A stretch of DNA of 64,000 nt from Mesodorylaimus sp. YZB2_4 (taxonomy: Eukaryota > Nematoda > Enoplea > Dorylaimida > Dorylaimidae), in the NCBI GenBank assembly GCA_030248295.1, contig JASANH010001213.1, positions 930,001-994,000 on the forward strand, written 5' to 3'. The number at the start of each line of letters is the position of its first letter. Positions within the stretch are counted from its first letter, which is position 1. The notes under the pieces are model-generated. The model was not told the DNA's origin. It saw only the letters and a list, made by a program, of their open reading frames with translations, and did not search any database. A program made the position numbers and the translations under genes. Of this stretch, positions 41,701 through 53,544 are shown one piece after another.

Positions 41701-44700
41701 CAGTCGAGCCTCTACGAAAGTACAAGTTTCACACGGCAGTTTTCCATTTTAGTAAATGGGGCTGTTGAATCGGGTCAGTTATTGGCGGTGATGGGGGCAA
41801 GGTAAGATCATATGCAAGCTTATTTACTGATGATTGTAATCGGCGTGAATATTGGCACTGGTCAGGGAGCTAGTCTGTCTTCTACGTAAGTTGAGTCGAA
41901 ATCAAGGCTGGTGGCTGGTCTCGGCTGAGTGCACGCATAGGCTGAGGACGTCTAGAGGTCCTGGTCTGCATTTGGCTTTGTGCCTCAGCAATCTCAGCAG
42001 AAGCTCACTTACTGCCAACTCGAGTGGCTGCGCTCTGTTCAGAAAGCACGCGGTCCTTGAGGCGTGGGCAATAAACTTGACACGAGGTATCATAGACTGT
42101 GTGGGACTGATCGTGAGCCTGCGGCTTGAACCTTTCAATGGCGAGTCCTAGATAGCCAAGCATTTCACGACGCATACCCAAGAAATGGCAGTGTTTTAGT
42201 GGAGCTGGTAAAACTACTTTGTTCAACGTGCTACAAGACAGAAATGTGAAAGGCTTGGACGTGGAAGGTCGAGTTTGCGTGAATGGAAAGGAGATCGGAC
42301 GCAAAATCACTTCAATATCCGCCTATGTGCAACAGGACGACTTATTTTTGAGTACATTGACAGTCAGAGAGCATCTGGTGTTCCAGGTACATTTTTTAAA
42401 TACGGTTGTCAAGGTCTTCGTTTTCAAAAGATGACTCGTAGAATAGAGGAGTTTGAATAAATTTCAGTTTGTCACAAGACAAACGCCGCACTGAATTTTT
42501 AGGCTCTTCTCAGATTGCCGAAGCGAATGACCAGGGCTCAAAAGATACAAAGAGTCGATGAAGTCATTTTTGAGGTACGAGTAACACGTAATAAAGTTTG
42601 CACATTTTCATATTTATGCCTTCACAGCTTGGACTAAAGAAATGCTCAAAAACCAGGATAGGCAGTCCAGGAATGCTGAAAGGGATTTCTGGCGGTGAGG
42701 CGAAACGATTGGCATTCGCTTCGGAGGTGAGCTTTTTCTACATGCCTTCTGCAGCAATTCTCTGCCTTTGATGGTAAGTCTGTGAGGACACACAGTGATT
42801 ACTCACGAAGCTGTCAGCGAACCAAGCTTCTCCGACTGATGTGTGACAAAAAACATTATCCTGTCGGCTGATTAGTACTTTCCGGGTCACAGGGCCAAGA
42901 ATATGGTATTCATATTTTAGATTTTACGAAATCCACCCATTTTGTTTTGCGACGAGCCAACAACTGGTCTCGATTCGTACATGGCTCAAAACATAGTCAC
43001 AGTCTTACAAAACCTGGCGGCAGGTGGACGAGCCATTTTGTGCACCATCCATCAACCGACCTCAGACGTGTACAAAATGTTCGACAGGTCAGAGTCACGC
43101 AAACCCACATCTACTGTATAAAATACAGTGCTCACACCCGCTCCTGCAAATGACCAATTCTGAACCATATCAACTTTTCAGGGTCATGTTCATGGCAGAA
43201 GGTCGAGTGGCCTATGCAGGCTCGGCGGCTGATGCACTACAATTTTTTGCGGAACAGGGTTATCGGTGCCCTGATGATTACAATCCTGCCGATTTCCTCA
43301 TCCACACACTGGCCATAGCGCCTGGACAAGAAGTCGAATGTCGGGAAAGGATTGAGGTAAGGGTTGGCTGGTTCATCAGTTAATGAATATACGGCTGCTT
43401 TTTTAGAAAATTTGCGATGAATACAAAGAGTCCGAATACTCAAACTCGTTGGAAAATCGAAGCGCCAGTGGCGACGAGGAGGACAGCTCGTTAATGCAGG
43501 CAAGGATTTTCACCGTGGACTTGAGTATTGAGGGTTCGATTATCGCTTAAGTAGCACGGTCTCTTATGTTTTGTTGAAAGTCTGAAAGTCTTTTTTCTTA
43601 TTTTGAAATCTGCACAAAACAAGCTTTCTTATCCGGGTATATTCTCTTACAATTAAAATGTATTGCATCTAATGCCCGCCAGACACTTTTTCGTTTGCTT
43701 TTCAGGCTGATGACATCGCAAAAAAATCACCGTAAGTATTTGATCCTGATCTCAAATAGTCTATTTTTCGACCTTGTACAGTACAAACCAGACATTTTTC
43801 AGCTACAACGCTAGCTGGCCAGTTCAATTTTCGCTTCTTCTATGGCGTTCTTTGCTGTTCAGTTTTCGCAATCGTAACTTCCTCACAGCAAAATTGCTTC
43901 AGAAGACGGTAGATTTTTTTAAAGCTAAATTATTCAAGGTTTTGAAGACCCGCCTTTTGTTTTCAGATTCTTGGTCTGTTTTTGGGACTGCTCTATCTTG
44001 ACAATACTCTTACCCAAAATACCATCATGAACTACAATGGAGCTTTGTTCTTCGTTCTAAGCGAGATGACATTTCCAGCTGTCTTTGGTTTGCTGACGGT
44101 AAAGATGGCTCTTAAATTAAATTAGAAAGGCCTTAGACGTGTCTCTTATTGCAATTGTCAGGTTTTACCCAGCGAATTCCCTTTACTGGTTCGAGAATAT
44201 CACAATGGGATGTACAAAGTCAGCAGCTATTACTTGGCGAAAGTGGTGTCCTTTGTAAGTTTCTTCAAGTCACGAATCCTAGATCCTGTCAATTTGATTC
44301 TCAAAAACCAACGAAAGTAGATAAAATGTCAAGTCTGATATTCCAAGGTCGCATTGAGGTATATCTTTATCTGCCATTTTATCTACAAAGGATAGATAAA
44401 ATGGCAGAGCCTTAAAAGTTTTAGATGTTATGGGCGTCAAAATATGATATGTTGAAGTGTGATCAGCGCTTAAAAGGCTTCCTAAGCTAGAAAAATCTTC
44501 AACTTTGTGATGCAATAGTCTTGAAAAAGTTCTGACCACCCCCTGTACGAGCCATAATTTACTGAGTCCCTAAGGAAGCCACAAAATGCTGGCTTCTGGC
44601 CTGACTGCTAATAATCATAAACCTTGTCAAACTACGAGTAAGCCACGCTTCGTACTTGAGCCTTTCTTACAGTTAGTTTGACGTACCTCTTCCTCATCAT

Positions 44701-46561
44701 CAATTTCAAACAGAATTTCCCATTGAATGACTGGTCTACACTAAGCCAGAAATACAGTCCTCTGCATAAAACAAGGAATCATGCCCCATTAGGGCATCAT
44801 ATTTCAAGTACTGATTGGGATTGCAATCTTTGTGTGTAGTCAATTTTCAGGTTAATCAGTAAAAACTTTCCTTACGTCGGATTTCGTGGTCGCCAGAATC
44901 ACTGCCGCAGGATCGTCGTGTAGTTTTTGGGGAATTCATTTATTAGTTCATTGTTTACTAAATGGTTTTGAATTGTGCAGGCATAGCACTGGTGTAAAAG
45001 GGCTCCCTCAGCATTGTTTTTAAGCCCTTCGACTTTGACTTTTGACATAGTGTATCTGATTAGGAACCTTTTTACTTCTGACTGGAAGAGGTACAATATT
45101 TTGATATGACGCCTAATACTGGCACAGAAACGCAAATGGGCTTATCGTAACTTTTTTATATGACTTTGAAAAACAAAATGCTTTACTATATTTTCACGTA
45201 TTTGTATAAAAAAGGGACAACTGTGTGCACTTTTCGCTTACAGATTCCAATGTTTTCCATCGATGGAATTATTCTTGTGAGCATCTCCTACTTCATGATT
45301 GGTAAGACTTTTTGAAATAATCGTCTCACACTCACAAAAAAGAATTCAGCTTGGGCTTACGGATCCATCTTCTTTTCACTCGAGGGTGTGCACTCATCGT
45401 CAGAGGTTTCGACTCGAAACCTAGATTATACATGTACCATACATCCTGCATTAGGCTAGGATTCTATAATTCTCGAAGAGTGGAAATGCATCTATGATAT
45501 TCGTCACTTCAGGCTTCAGACCTGCTGCGGACGGATTTTTCATCACGATGGGTCTAAGTCTGCTGATTGCCCAGTGCTCATGTGCCTTCGGTAAGCCTCT
45601 CCATTGTGTTCGTTCGCACAGCTCTGTCAATCAACCAAGCTTCTGGCATCTGTAGCTTTGTTACTTTCGGCCGTTTCGCCCTCGTTGCCCGTGGCCCTAG
45701 CTATCGCAGGCCCAGTAACAACGCTGATCCAGTTGACCGCTGGTCTATATGCAAATTTAGCGTAAGTGTGTTTTTCTATACTTCTACCATCGCTTGCTGC
45801 TTGGCAGAGCGTGATTGCGCCGATTCTTGAGTTGTAGAGAGTGCGCGAACTTTTGTCCTGACACTGGTTCTGGCACCTTAGGGGCACTGATAAGTGCCAT
45901 CATGCCATTTTCAACGCCGGTAGCAGTCATGCTAATGACTCCTATCGAGACATTGTTGTTCATGGTGGCTGGATTTTATGCCAATGCTGGGTAAAACTTG
46001 CAATTCTTCTGTTCTTTGATCGCTTCGCTTGGCATCATGCGTTGCACATGTTCAGTATGCATTGTAATTGGACACTTTTTGATTTTAGGACCATCCCTGT
46101 CTATATCAGCTGGGTCCAATATTTGTCCTGGTTCCGGTATGGCTATGAATCATATGCAATCAACCAGTGGCATCCTATAAAGAATATCAGTAAGCTGACT
46201 TGCCCTTCCCATTCATCATCTCAAACACTTCAAAGTGCACTCGAGGACTGACAAAAAATTTACACGTTACGAATGGAACAGTTTTTCAAAAACACATATC
46301 AGTTATGACTTCTCAAATACAACTGCAGCATTTTCAGCATGCGAGACTGTCGGGACGGCTTGTTTGAAGGACGGAGACGAAGTACTCGAACAGCTTAGCT
46401 TCGACCCTGTAAATTTTTTTGTTTTTAGTTCAGGTTACTTTTTAAATTTAATTTTTTAGAATAACCTTGATTACAATGTTTTGCTCATATTTGCACTGAT
46501 TATCGGTTTCCACATAGTTGGATATTTGGCGCTTTGGCGGAGACTGCACAAAGCACGATAA
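38776..46561 (+). CDS. ABCG (White)-family half-transporter
   Basis: Nineteen exons: 38776-38843, 38894-39099, 41753-41801, 42200-42386, 42503-42574, 42628-42726, 42921-43087, 43182-43356, 43407-43499, 43706-43731, 43782-43908, 43967-44098, 44162-44254, 45244-45301, 45513-45590, 45882-45990 (or 45656-45761), 46089-46189, 46338-46408, 46460-46561. They give about 670 aa, normal for ABCG. The ATP-binding domain comes first: Walker A GASGAGKTT (split by an intron), Q-loop YVQQDD, signature ISGGEAKRL, Walker [15 protein letters not shown]-loop TIHQP. The membrane domain follows ([33 protein letters not shown] near the end). ABCG half-transporters dimerise in membranes and export lipids, pigment precursors or xenobiotics. 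The substrate cannot be told from sequence. Oddities are a duplicated membrane exon and a GC-AG intron after 43499. Confidence 0.88.
39625..40354. mobile_element. Inverted-repeat element in ABCG intron 2
   Basis: About 88-bp arms, 39625-39712 and 40264-40354, are inverted copies. Shared cores are CTGCTAGGCAGACACGCGTC and GACTGTTTGCGACC. The 550-bp interior is non-coding. It could be a non-autonomous DNA transposon, but the outer limits are uncertain. Confidence 0.55.
40848..41030. repeat. ~220-bp dispersed repeat family, copy 2
   Basis: It matches copies at 35430-35660 and 62621-62840. It is closest to the last one, with GGTTGCCTTGACTG and AAACCCGTCAGGTTGATGTC in common. Confidence 0.6.
45656..45761 (+). 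CDS. Alternative exon 16a of the ABCG gene
   Basis: It has a TCTGTAG acceptor and a GTAAGT donor and is 106 nt, phase 1 in and phase 2 out, the same as exon 16b (45882-45990, 109 nt). It encodes about 35 residues ending AGLYANL, aligned to 16b, which ends AGFYANA. About 17 positions are identical. Using both exons together would shift the frame, so they must be mutually exclusive if both are functional. Confidence 0.75.
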
Positions 46562-47279
46562 GATTTTTCAAGGAAATTTGCTGAAGCTGAAGGTTTCGAC
46601 TAGTAGATTATTTGTTGTTTCTAAATGTATTTTTAAGGGTCCGTGCAGCCAACTTTTCTGCAGATGTCATGAAACTGTTTCAAAAGACAACAACTGGTTT
46701 ATGCAACAAATTTCGCCAGGTCCTCTTTAAAATTAAAAACGCTTGAAAGAATCGAAAATTTGAATTCTCGCGAATTTCACATAGCTCAGGAGAATTCAAG
46801 CTTCTTATCACAAGAAACTAGTTTTGTGGCTGCAGTGGCTCTTCGATATTACTTGATTTTAAGTCATAGAATATTCATGAAAAAATAGTATTTACTTGCG
46901 CTTTAGAAATCAGCGAAATTATAAATATTTAATTTTGTCTTTTTTGTAGTGTCCCCCGCCTTACGAGTGCAGAAATTTGCTTGGGCACTTACTAAGTATG
47001 ATCTGTTGACGATGCACAGTTTTCCATTAGATCGCCTCCTGTCGAAGAGCCTAAAGACGAAATGCACTGCATGAGCTATGCTATGCTATTAATTCCAATG
47101 CCAAGCAATCAAAAGCGCACTAGACGGCATGGCGCACAGGGAAACACATAATGAGCATGTTAGCTCAAACTATGAGACAAAAAAACAGGCTTAAGCGCTA
47201 AGAAGATACTCTAACTTTGAAAACATGGTTCCTGAAGTTATCTAATGGTCGCCAAGCAATATCGTCCAAGAAATTATTC
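46562..47279. other. Spacer downstream of the ABCG gene
   Basis: 718 bp, AT-rich. I see no gene, repeat copy or clear poly(A) signal. Confidence 0.4.
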
Positions 47280-48460
47280 CACATGGAAATAACTGAATAC
47301 AAAATGCATCGTCTGTAGGCCTCTGCGCACTGCTGGCAAAATCAGCTGATGCGGTTTTGTGCGCCTGGCACTTGATCTGACATGACGTAAACGACGGGTC
47401 GGAAAGTAAGAATGCCCATGATAGTACTTGTAGAATTGCAGGAGTCGAAGACCATCACGCCGCTTATGAAGACTTCGTAGTGCAACTTTTTGAAGATGCA
47501 AATCATAGCTTGACATCCAGTCATTGAGAATAGATCGTGGTGCAAACTTCTGGCAGCGTTCCAGGTCATCCCTCAGATTTTTATGAACAGGACTCCAAGC
47601 TGCTCAATTTGGGCATTACACATTAAAAGTAGACAGTTCTCAAAACACAAGAACAAATTTTACAAATTGACGGCGGAAGGCTCCAATCAGAAGAAACCTG
47701 ATGACAATGCTCGGAAAAATACAGATTCGACGATAAAGTAATTCCAAGGTATTTAACTAGCGGCAAAAATTTTAGTTGGTGGCCTGACAAATTTATTTCA
47801 GGCAAGCTTACAGAATGCCTAAGATGAAGAAGAACAGCCTGAATTTCGCAACATTGAATGTCGAACCAAGATCTCGAATAAAGTCTGAAACAAAATCAAT
47901 TGCTGGTTGAAAAGAATTTCCAATCCTATTGAATTTTTAGCAGGGACTAAAAGTGCTAGTCATCGGCATACGCTTGAAGTAGAAAATCTGGGAAAGCTTT
48001 TTTAAAGCTGGCTAGCAATGGATCGATGAAGCCAATGAATAATAATTGGCCCAGGACACTGCCTTGTGGGACGCCGCTGCTGACCCTGACAGTCGAAGAA
48101 GCAGTTCTGTCGAATGACGTAAACTGAGCTCGGCGCCAAATAAGACTGAACCCAGCAAACTTCTGTGACTTAGAGCAGAGTACATGGTGTAATTCTAAGA
48201 TTTCGATCAATTTATGGTACAATACTTGATCAAAGACCTTTTTTAAGTCAAAGAAAACCCCACCAGCAACTCGAAATAGTTTGCCATTGGGCCAATCATG
48301 AGCGGTCTGTGTTAAGTTAATCAATGCTGAAGTCGTCGAAAAACCTGGCCGAAAACTGGCGGTCAGTTAATAAGAAACGTGGGCGCAAAAGCTTCTGCAC
48401 ATGAGATTCCAATACTTTGTACATAATCGGCAAGAGCGAAATAAGTCGATAGTTCAAAAC
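47280..48460 (-). pseudogene. Non-LTR retrotransposon reverse transcriptase relic
   Basis: On the minus strand the order is correct for a Jockey/CR1-type reverse transcriptase: YRLISLLPIMYKVLE (about 48450), FDLKKVFDQV (about 48240), SGVPQGSVLGQLLF (about 48070), the catalytic AYADD (about 47960) and VKYLGITLSSNL (about 47750). A frameshift at about 48355 and several stops after YADD break the frame. No endonuclease domain is seen upstream, so the copy is 5'-truncated, as is common for these elements. Confidence 0.85.
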
Positions 48461-48539
48461 ACTGTTCCGATCACCAGTGTAACCCGCACCTCTCCGTGCG
48501 AGTGGTTCCTTCCCCCTCATCCGCACGGCTCGAGTGTTT

Positions 48540-49340
48540 CCAGCACGTGAATTACTTCCACGTGATCAGCCCTCTCTGGCACTGGATCAGGTCTAGCCAA
48601 AGTGGTTGTCTCCATACCAGCTCTAGGTATGCCCGCCTGCCCCTACTGGTTCTGCTAGTCGTAAGTCCTGTCAGACCGTCGGTGAACATCGACTAGGGCG
48701 GCCGTATCGGCTCCTAAGATCCTCAGCGACCTTTCCTGTTAGTATGTGTGTAGCTCGTGTATCCTTCCTTGTACGACCGATCCGTCGTGGAGGTGTCCGC
48801 TAGTCGGCCTAGTAAACCTCTGTACGTCGCTATTGTCCAGCTATTGGGACCGCGCAGTGAGTGATTCAAACTTGCAGATACCCGTGTAGGCTTTCCTGTC
48901 CGTGCAGGCAGAGGACAGATCACATTGGCGTCACGAACACACTGCGTCCAGGTGCTCATCCGACTCCACGATTCTTCTGGTACGACTTGAGTAACGAGCC
49001 TTTCTGCTCATTTCACCGATTTTTCAACTATTTTCTTCATATTGCCTCTTCATCGATGTTACTAGGTTCACGTGTTCCGCCTCCTCCTGATCTCGGTCAC
49101 CCGCCGTTTCGTTCATCTGGCTGTCGGTGCGATCTTCCATGGTACGGCTGATCACCTCCCGGTCGATTCCGAAGCAGAAGGGCCGTATCCACAATGGTCC
49201 CTTTCCAACGAAGAGGCCCTTTAGTCGTCTGTAGGTGGTATCCGCAACGCTCTTGCTCTGCTGGCCCCGGCGGTCGGCCGAAACTACAGTAGATCCGTGG
49301 ATTTTTCTGCGAGGCAAAAATTTTCTAGCCAACTGCGCAC
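48540..49340. other. Unassigned stretch between two transposon relics
   Basis: GC-richer than its surroundings, with only short chance frames on both strands. I see no recognised domain, terminal repeat or second copy. Confidence 0.4.
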
Positions 49341-49349
49341 AATACTGTA

Positions 49350-51510
49350 CTCGGGCAGTTTTGGACAGAATACAGGCTTTGTGGCTTTGATGCTGACATC
49401 TGAATGCAATTCATACAGGATACGTGCGAGTGATTCTACACTGTGTGCAGTGCGCAGCACGTTGAGCCACCTCACCTTTTTCTTGTGGCCGAGTAGACTT
49501 AGCCCTGGTTGCACTGTGTGCATTGGCTGGTCTAAAAGTTTCGAGTCTGTCATAACAGACTTTTTGGGAAATAAGAAGACCGTTTTTCGTTTTTTGCTAC
49601 AAACTAGTTTGGCCCAAAAGACTTGTTCTTACAACTGAGAGAATTGAGTGACTACCATACACCTTCTTCCAAACCTCTTAAAAAGAGAAACATAAACCCG
49701 CGCCCATGAAATAACTCGTATAGACCGCGCACAGATCGACCATTTCAGAGTCAGAAACTCACCCGCACTATCCTGCCTGCTCATGAAATGCGCAGATTTT
49801 TCGAATATGTACTCAGATATATAACCTGTAATTCGTAAGGAGAACTAGCTCATGCTCGGGGTGGTCTTAACTTCTATATATCCTCACTCTTTCCTTATCA
49901 TTTATATTTGTTCACACATTCTCAATCTATTATCGGAAAATTTATTGTTGTCTTCAGATTTGGTTGATGTGTTTAAAGATTTTGCGACGAAAGATTTAGG
50001 GGTGAAGAAGCTTTTGGTAAGTCAAGATATTCCGTGCTAATTAAACTGATCCTTGTGCTTGCTTTACCTATTGTGGTCAGATAATTTACAGTCTGCACTT
50101 ATCGTTTTAGCTTGGTCGTGCCAAATGCACAAAATTGATCAGAAAAGTGATTGGGCCAGGATTTCGGAAATTGCTGCTGGAAGATCTTGGAAGTCGAAAG
50201 TTCTCCTTACTTATCGACGAATCGACTGATATTGGAACACTGCCTTTGCTGTGTATGGTTATTTGATATTTTTCGCTGAAACAAAAAAGCTAGTGACTAC
50301 GTCGCATCGGTAAGTACTGGATTTGTTTGACATCTTTTTTGTTTTTCTTGTATCACGCGCAGTGACAAACTTTTTAGTGACAAACTTTTCAGTGACAAAC
50401 TTTTTAGTGACAAACATCTTAGTGGCAAATATGCTGATTCGATTTCTACTTTCGTTTTGGATACTTTGAATCAGGACGGGTTAGATATCAGCAACTTAGT
50501 TGGTCTTGGAACAGACGGCGCTACTATCTTCACTGGGCACGTGTCCGGTGTCATTCGACGTCTGCAAGAACACAATGAAGAAATAGTGCTGGTCAAATGT
50601 ATTTGTCATTCGATGGCGAAGGCTGCTGAATACGCCGTCAATAAATTGCCTAGCAATCTTGAGACTTTGATCAGAAGTATTTACACTTATTCTGCAAAAG
50701 CAGCTGTCGTCAAGATCGCTTCCGTCAAGTGAACCATTATTTCACTCATATCTTGCCCGTTTTGTAACTAAGCGTTCAATTTTTACCTCTTTGCTCAAAT
50801 CAAAGGGTGTTGATCCCCATAAATTTTTGAAGCTTCACAACGTCCGATGGTTATCATTGTATCAATGCGTTGTATTTTATTTTTGAAATACCTTTTTTCT
50901 TGGATGAAATAAGCCCAAGCACATGGTTCTAAGCCTACATGGCCTGCAGCCAGAATATGTAGCGTGCGAGCCAGTGATTCATCACATATAGTATGGCCAT
51001 GGGGGAGGGGGCGGCCGAAAATTGGGCTCAAGATCAGACCACGGGAACATAGGAGCCCAATTTTATTACTAAAAAGAAATTATCAAATTTTACTAAAATT
51101 TAATTTTTATTCCTTGATTTCGGCTTTCTTGCTGCATTCATAGTACAGGAGTTCTGTTTCTGCGGGATCTTGTACGAATTTCGATTATGGGAAGGAATTT
51201 TTCGAATATTATATAACTTATCTACAACGATTATCAATGTGTATGTTGCAGTCGATACCGGCAAAATTTTGCTGGTCTTAAAAGATAGCAAAATGGCTCG
51301 GTTCAGTGTCATCGGATGCAAGGTAAATAGTCTAATATCGATAAAATTGGCTTTTCTCTGTTTCCCATGAAGGCCGGACATCGGCCAACAAAACAATCAG
51401 TCAAGAATTCTTACTTTCTTTGTTCAAAAATTTGGATGTATTTCACGATGATTCGGCATCGTTGGCTCGGATCAAACAGAATGTCTGGAACAACAGACAA
51501 GAGCTATAGC
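49350..51510 (+). pseudogene. hAT-like transposase relic with its 5' non-coding part
   Basis: 49350-49950 is repeated in pieces at 15.8-17.4 kb. From 49958 follow degraded exons: VFKDFATKDLGVKKLL with a donor at 50017, FSLLIDESTDIG (about 50220), then a stop at about 50260. Next come GLGTDGATIFTGHVSGVIRR and KCICHSMAKAAEYA (50457-50732), and VRWLSLYQCV (about 50860). IDESTD, GTDGA, C-H and RWLS in this order are typical of hAT-superfamily (ZBED/SCAND3-like) transposases. Stops and shifts make it non-functional. Confidence 0.7.
50361..50432 (+). repeat. 17-bp tandem repeat inside the hAT relic
   Basis: Four to five copies of an AGTGACAAACTTTTTAG-like unit. It sits between two conserved transposase blocks and so must have arisen after the gene decayed. 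Confidence 0.85.
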
Positions 51511-51553
51511 GGCGCAAATATATATTTATTATCCACTTAAAAGAGGGGTTGTA

Positions 51554-53544
51554 GGTCATTTCGTCCCCGCCATTTCGTCCCCGCCTTTTCGTCCCTGCCG
51601 TTTCGTCCCTGGCCATTTCGTCCCCGGCCTTTTACGTCCCTGACCCATTTCGTCCCCAGTTGTCTAATCGACTCACTGTTTCCTCACTGTACTGTGTACT
51701 CATATGTACTTGTCACAGAAAAAAGTGATGTCAACCAAGAATGCATTAACGATAAAGCGCGACCCAAAACGCCAACCAAACCTAAGCCAACTCATAGTTA
51801 TATGCAATACCACTTAAATAAGGAATAAGATCACGATTTTGAAAATCTTCAACGATGGTCTTGATACGGGCAGAGATGGCCGCGTATTTCTTGCTTTTTC
51901 TCGAGTTGGCGGGGTTTCCAGCCACTAGCTGAGCGACCTCGTACTGGTGCATTCCTTGTTGCTTTTTCAAATTATCGATAAAGCGAAAAACATGAGGGAA
52001 CGAAGAACCACAGATCTCTTGAAAGCCTCGATGCCAGCCTTCAACGTCGTTGTTGGTGCGATGTTGATCGTCCAAAGTACGCTGGTACATGTTCCAAAGC
52101 TGAATCGGGAACAGCGGTGCTTGCCGACGTCGACGTTGTCTTCGGCCAATATATGTATCCTCGAAGTAGTTGGCAACTGGCAGCGCCTCAGCAGGGAAAT
52201 TTTCGTTTTCCACCAACTCTTCAAAGGCGTCGATCACTGAAGGTGGAGGCACAAACGCGATGGCTAGAATCATTCGAATCCAACGAGCGAAGTCGATGTC
52301 ATTTTCATACCGAGCTTTGAGTCCTTCAGCTTGAACTTTGCGCCATACTGACTGAGCCAAATGAAAGAAGCACCCACTGTGAGTGATGCCTGGAAATGCC
52401 TCTTGAAACGCACCGATCGCGGCTTGCTCGAAATCCGTCATGATATGGGTTGGTTGAAGGCCAGGTTGGAGCCGTTTCAGCTCTTGGAGCAATCTTACGT
52501 ACGTGTCCGTCGTCTTGTCAGGAAGAAGAGCGTAAACGACAGGGAGGACGGCATCGTATTTGGCAATGTGGATCGTGTACATTTGACTGAAAAGAGCTGG
52601 GGCCGTGCTGAACGTTCCGTCACCGAACCATTGCCGACTTTGAGCAAAAAGCTGTAGGTTGCCTCGTGTTGAAAAAATTAAAATTCTTTCAGGGAGAAGC
52701 TGATTCTCGGAGTCATACATTAAAAATGGTTCTACGACTCCGTCCACTTGAATTTCCTTGTAGCGCTGTAAAAAAATTACTTTCAGTGTCCTAACTCATG
52801 TAACTCAAAGTATCACATCGGCGTACCTGAGGAATAACCAGGTCTTCTGGCGTTCGAGGCAGAGCGGGGTGATCTGCGTCATCGTTCCGGGCGCGACGTA
52901 TCGTTTTCTTGAGCGCAGGCTTTTTCGGTATCAAGACAGCAACGTCCGCAGGAAGTTCGGCGACGATATTTGCCAGTATTTGCTGCGGCTGTTCGTAAGT
53001 CGAAGTCGCACGCTCTTTGATTTCTTGGACTGCTTTCAGAGCTGCTGGTTTCGCAGCTTGTGCGGCGTGATTGTGAGGATTCACGACCTTGATGACTTCA
53101 CCCTCGTATCCAGCGGTCCATACTCGTCCTTTACACTTCGCTTGATGCATGTGCTCTTGATCTTTCTTTCGTTTGTTGGTATCGCAAACCCAAATTGCAT
53201 TCTCCCCATTCGCTGTCATCTTCGAAAAGAGATACACGTGGTTTTCATGGATCAGTTTCCGTTTGTTACGAACTGAAACGACACTGTCCGCCATTTTCGT
53301 GACGACTGAGAGAGGCCAACGCACAAATATTAGAAGAAATTTTATGAGAAAACACCCACCGTAAAACTGACAATGAGTTCGAAACAATAACAAAGTCATT
53401 GCAGCAGAGCACTGAGGTTATTTATACTCGTATGTTGGCCGGGGACGAAGTGGGTCAGGGGCGAAAAAGGCCGGGGACGAAATGGCCAGGGACGAAACGG
53501 CAGGGACGAAAAGGCGGGGACGAAATGGCGGGGACGAAGTGTCC
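51554..53544 (-). mobile_element. Mutator-like (MULE) DNA transposon, apparently complete
   Basis: About 2 kb. Terminal inverted repeats of about 103 bp (51556-51658 and 53439-53541) are themselves built from six tandem CATTTCGTCCCC-type units. Inside, on the minus strand, is an uninterrupted two-exon transposase. I find no clear 9-bp target duplication at the borders (left GGGGTTGTA, right GAACAGTTC). The high similarity of the ends and the intact gene suggest a recent insertion. Confidence 0.88.
51782..53294 (-). CDS. MULE transposase with FLYWCH zinc finger
   Basis: Exon 1 is 53294-52827 and exon 2 is 52765-51782, with a 61-bp GT-AG intron. Together they encode 483 aa. The start MADSVVSVRNKRK leads into a FLYWCH-type zinc finger (about residues 15-75: YLFSK, WVCD, CKGRV, NPHNH), which binds DNA ends. 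The MULE domain follows: WFGDGTFSTAP, IMTDFEQAAIGAFQ, GCFFHLAQ and RTNNDVEGWH, giving the D-D-E catalytic set with its C2H motif. No stop or frameshift is present. The enzyme would cut and join the 103-bp inverted repeats that flank it. Confidence 0.88.

Larger units (their letters stand above)
39100..41752 (+). other. Large intron 2 of the ABCG gene
   Basis: 2.65 kb separates the N-terminal exon from the Walker A exon. It holds an inverted-repeat pair (39625-39712 and 40264-40354), copy 2 of the ~220-bp family and a weaker repeat at about 41600-41720. No coding frame with family resemblance is seen. Confidence 0.55.

Noticed and set aside
45591..45830. Separate small gene in the ABCG region
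   Set aside because: The conserved part is exactly the 106-nt alternative exon bounded by splice sites; the rest is intron.
26157..46561. Operon of the plus-strand genes
   Set aside because: Spacers of 0.4-0.7 kb or more, unrelated functions and a separate poly(A) signal after TSR2 give no support for co-transcription.
50337..50440. CRISPR-like array
   Set aside because: The 17-bp units are directly adjacent with no spacers, and the DNA is eukaryotic.
52869..53276. 135-residue plus-strand frame
   Set aside because: It is antisense to the MULE transposase exon with the FLYWCH finger.
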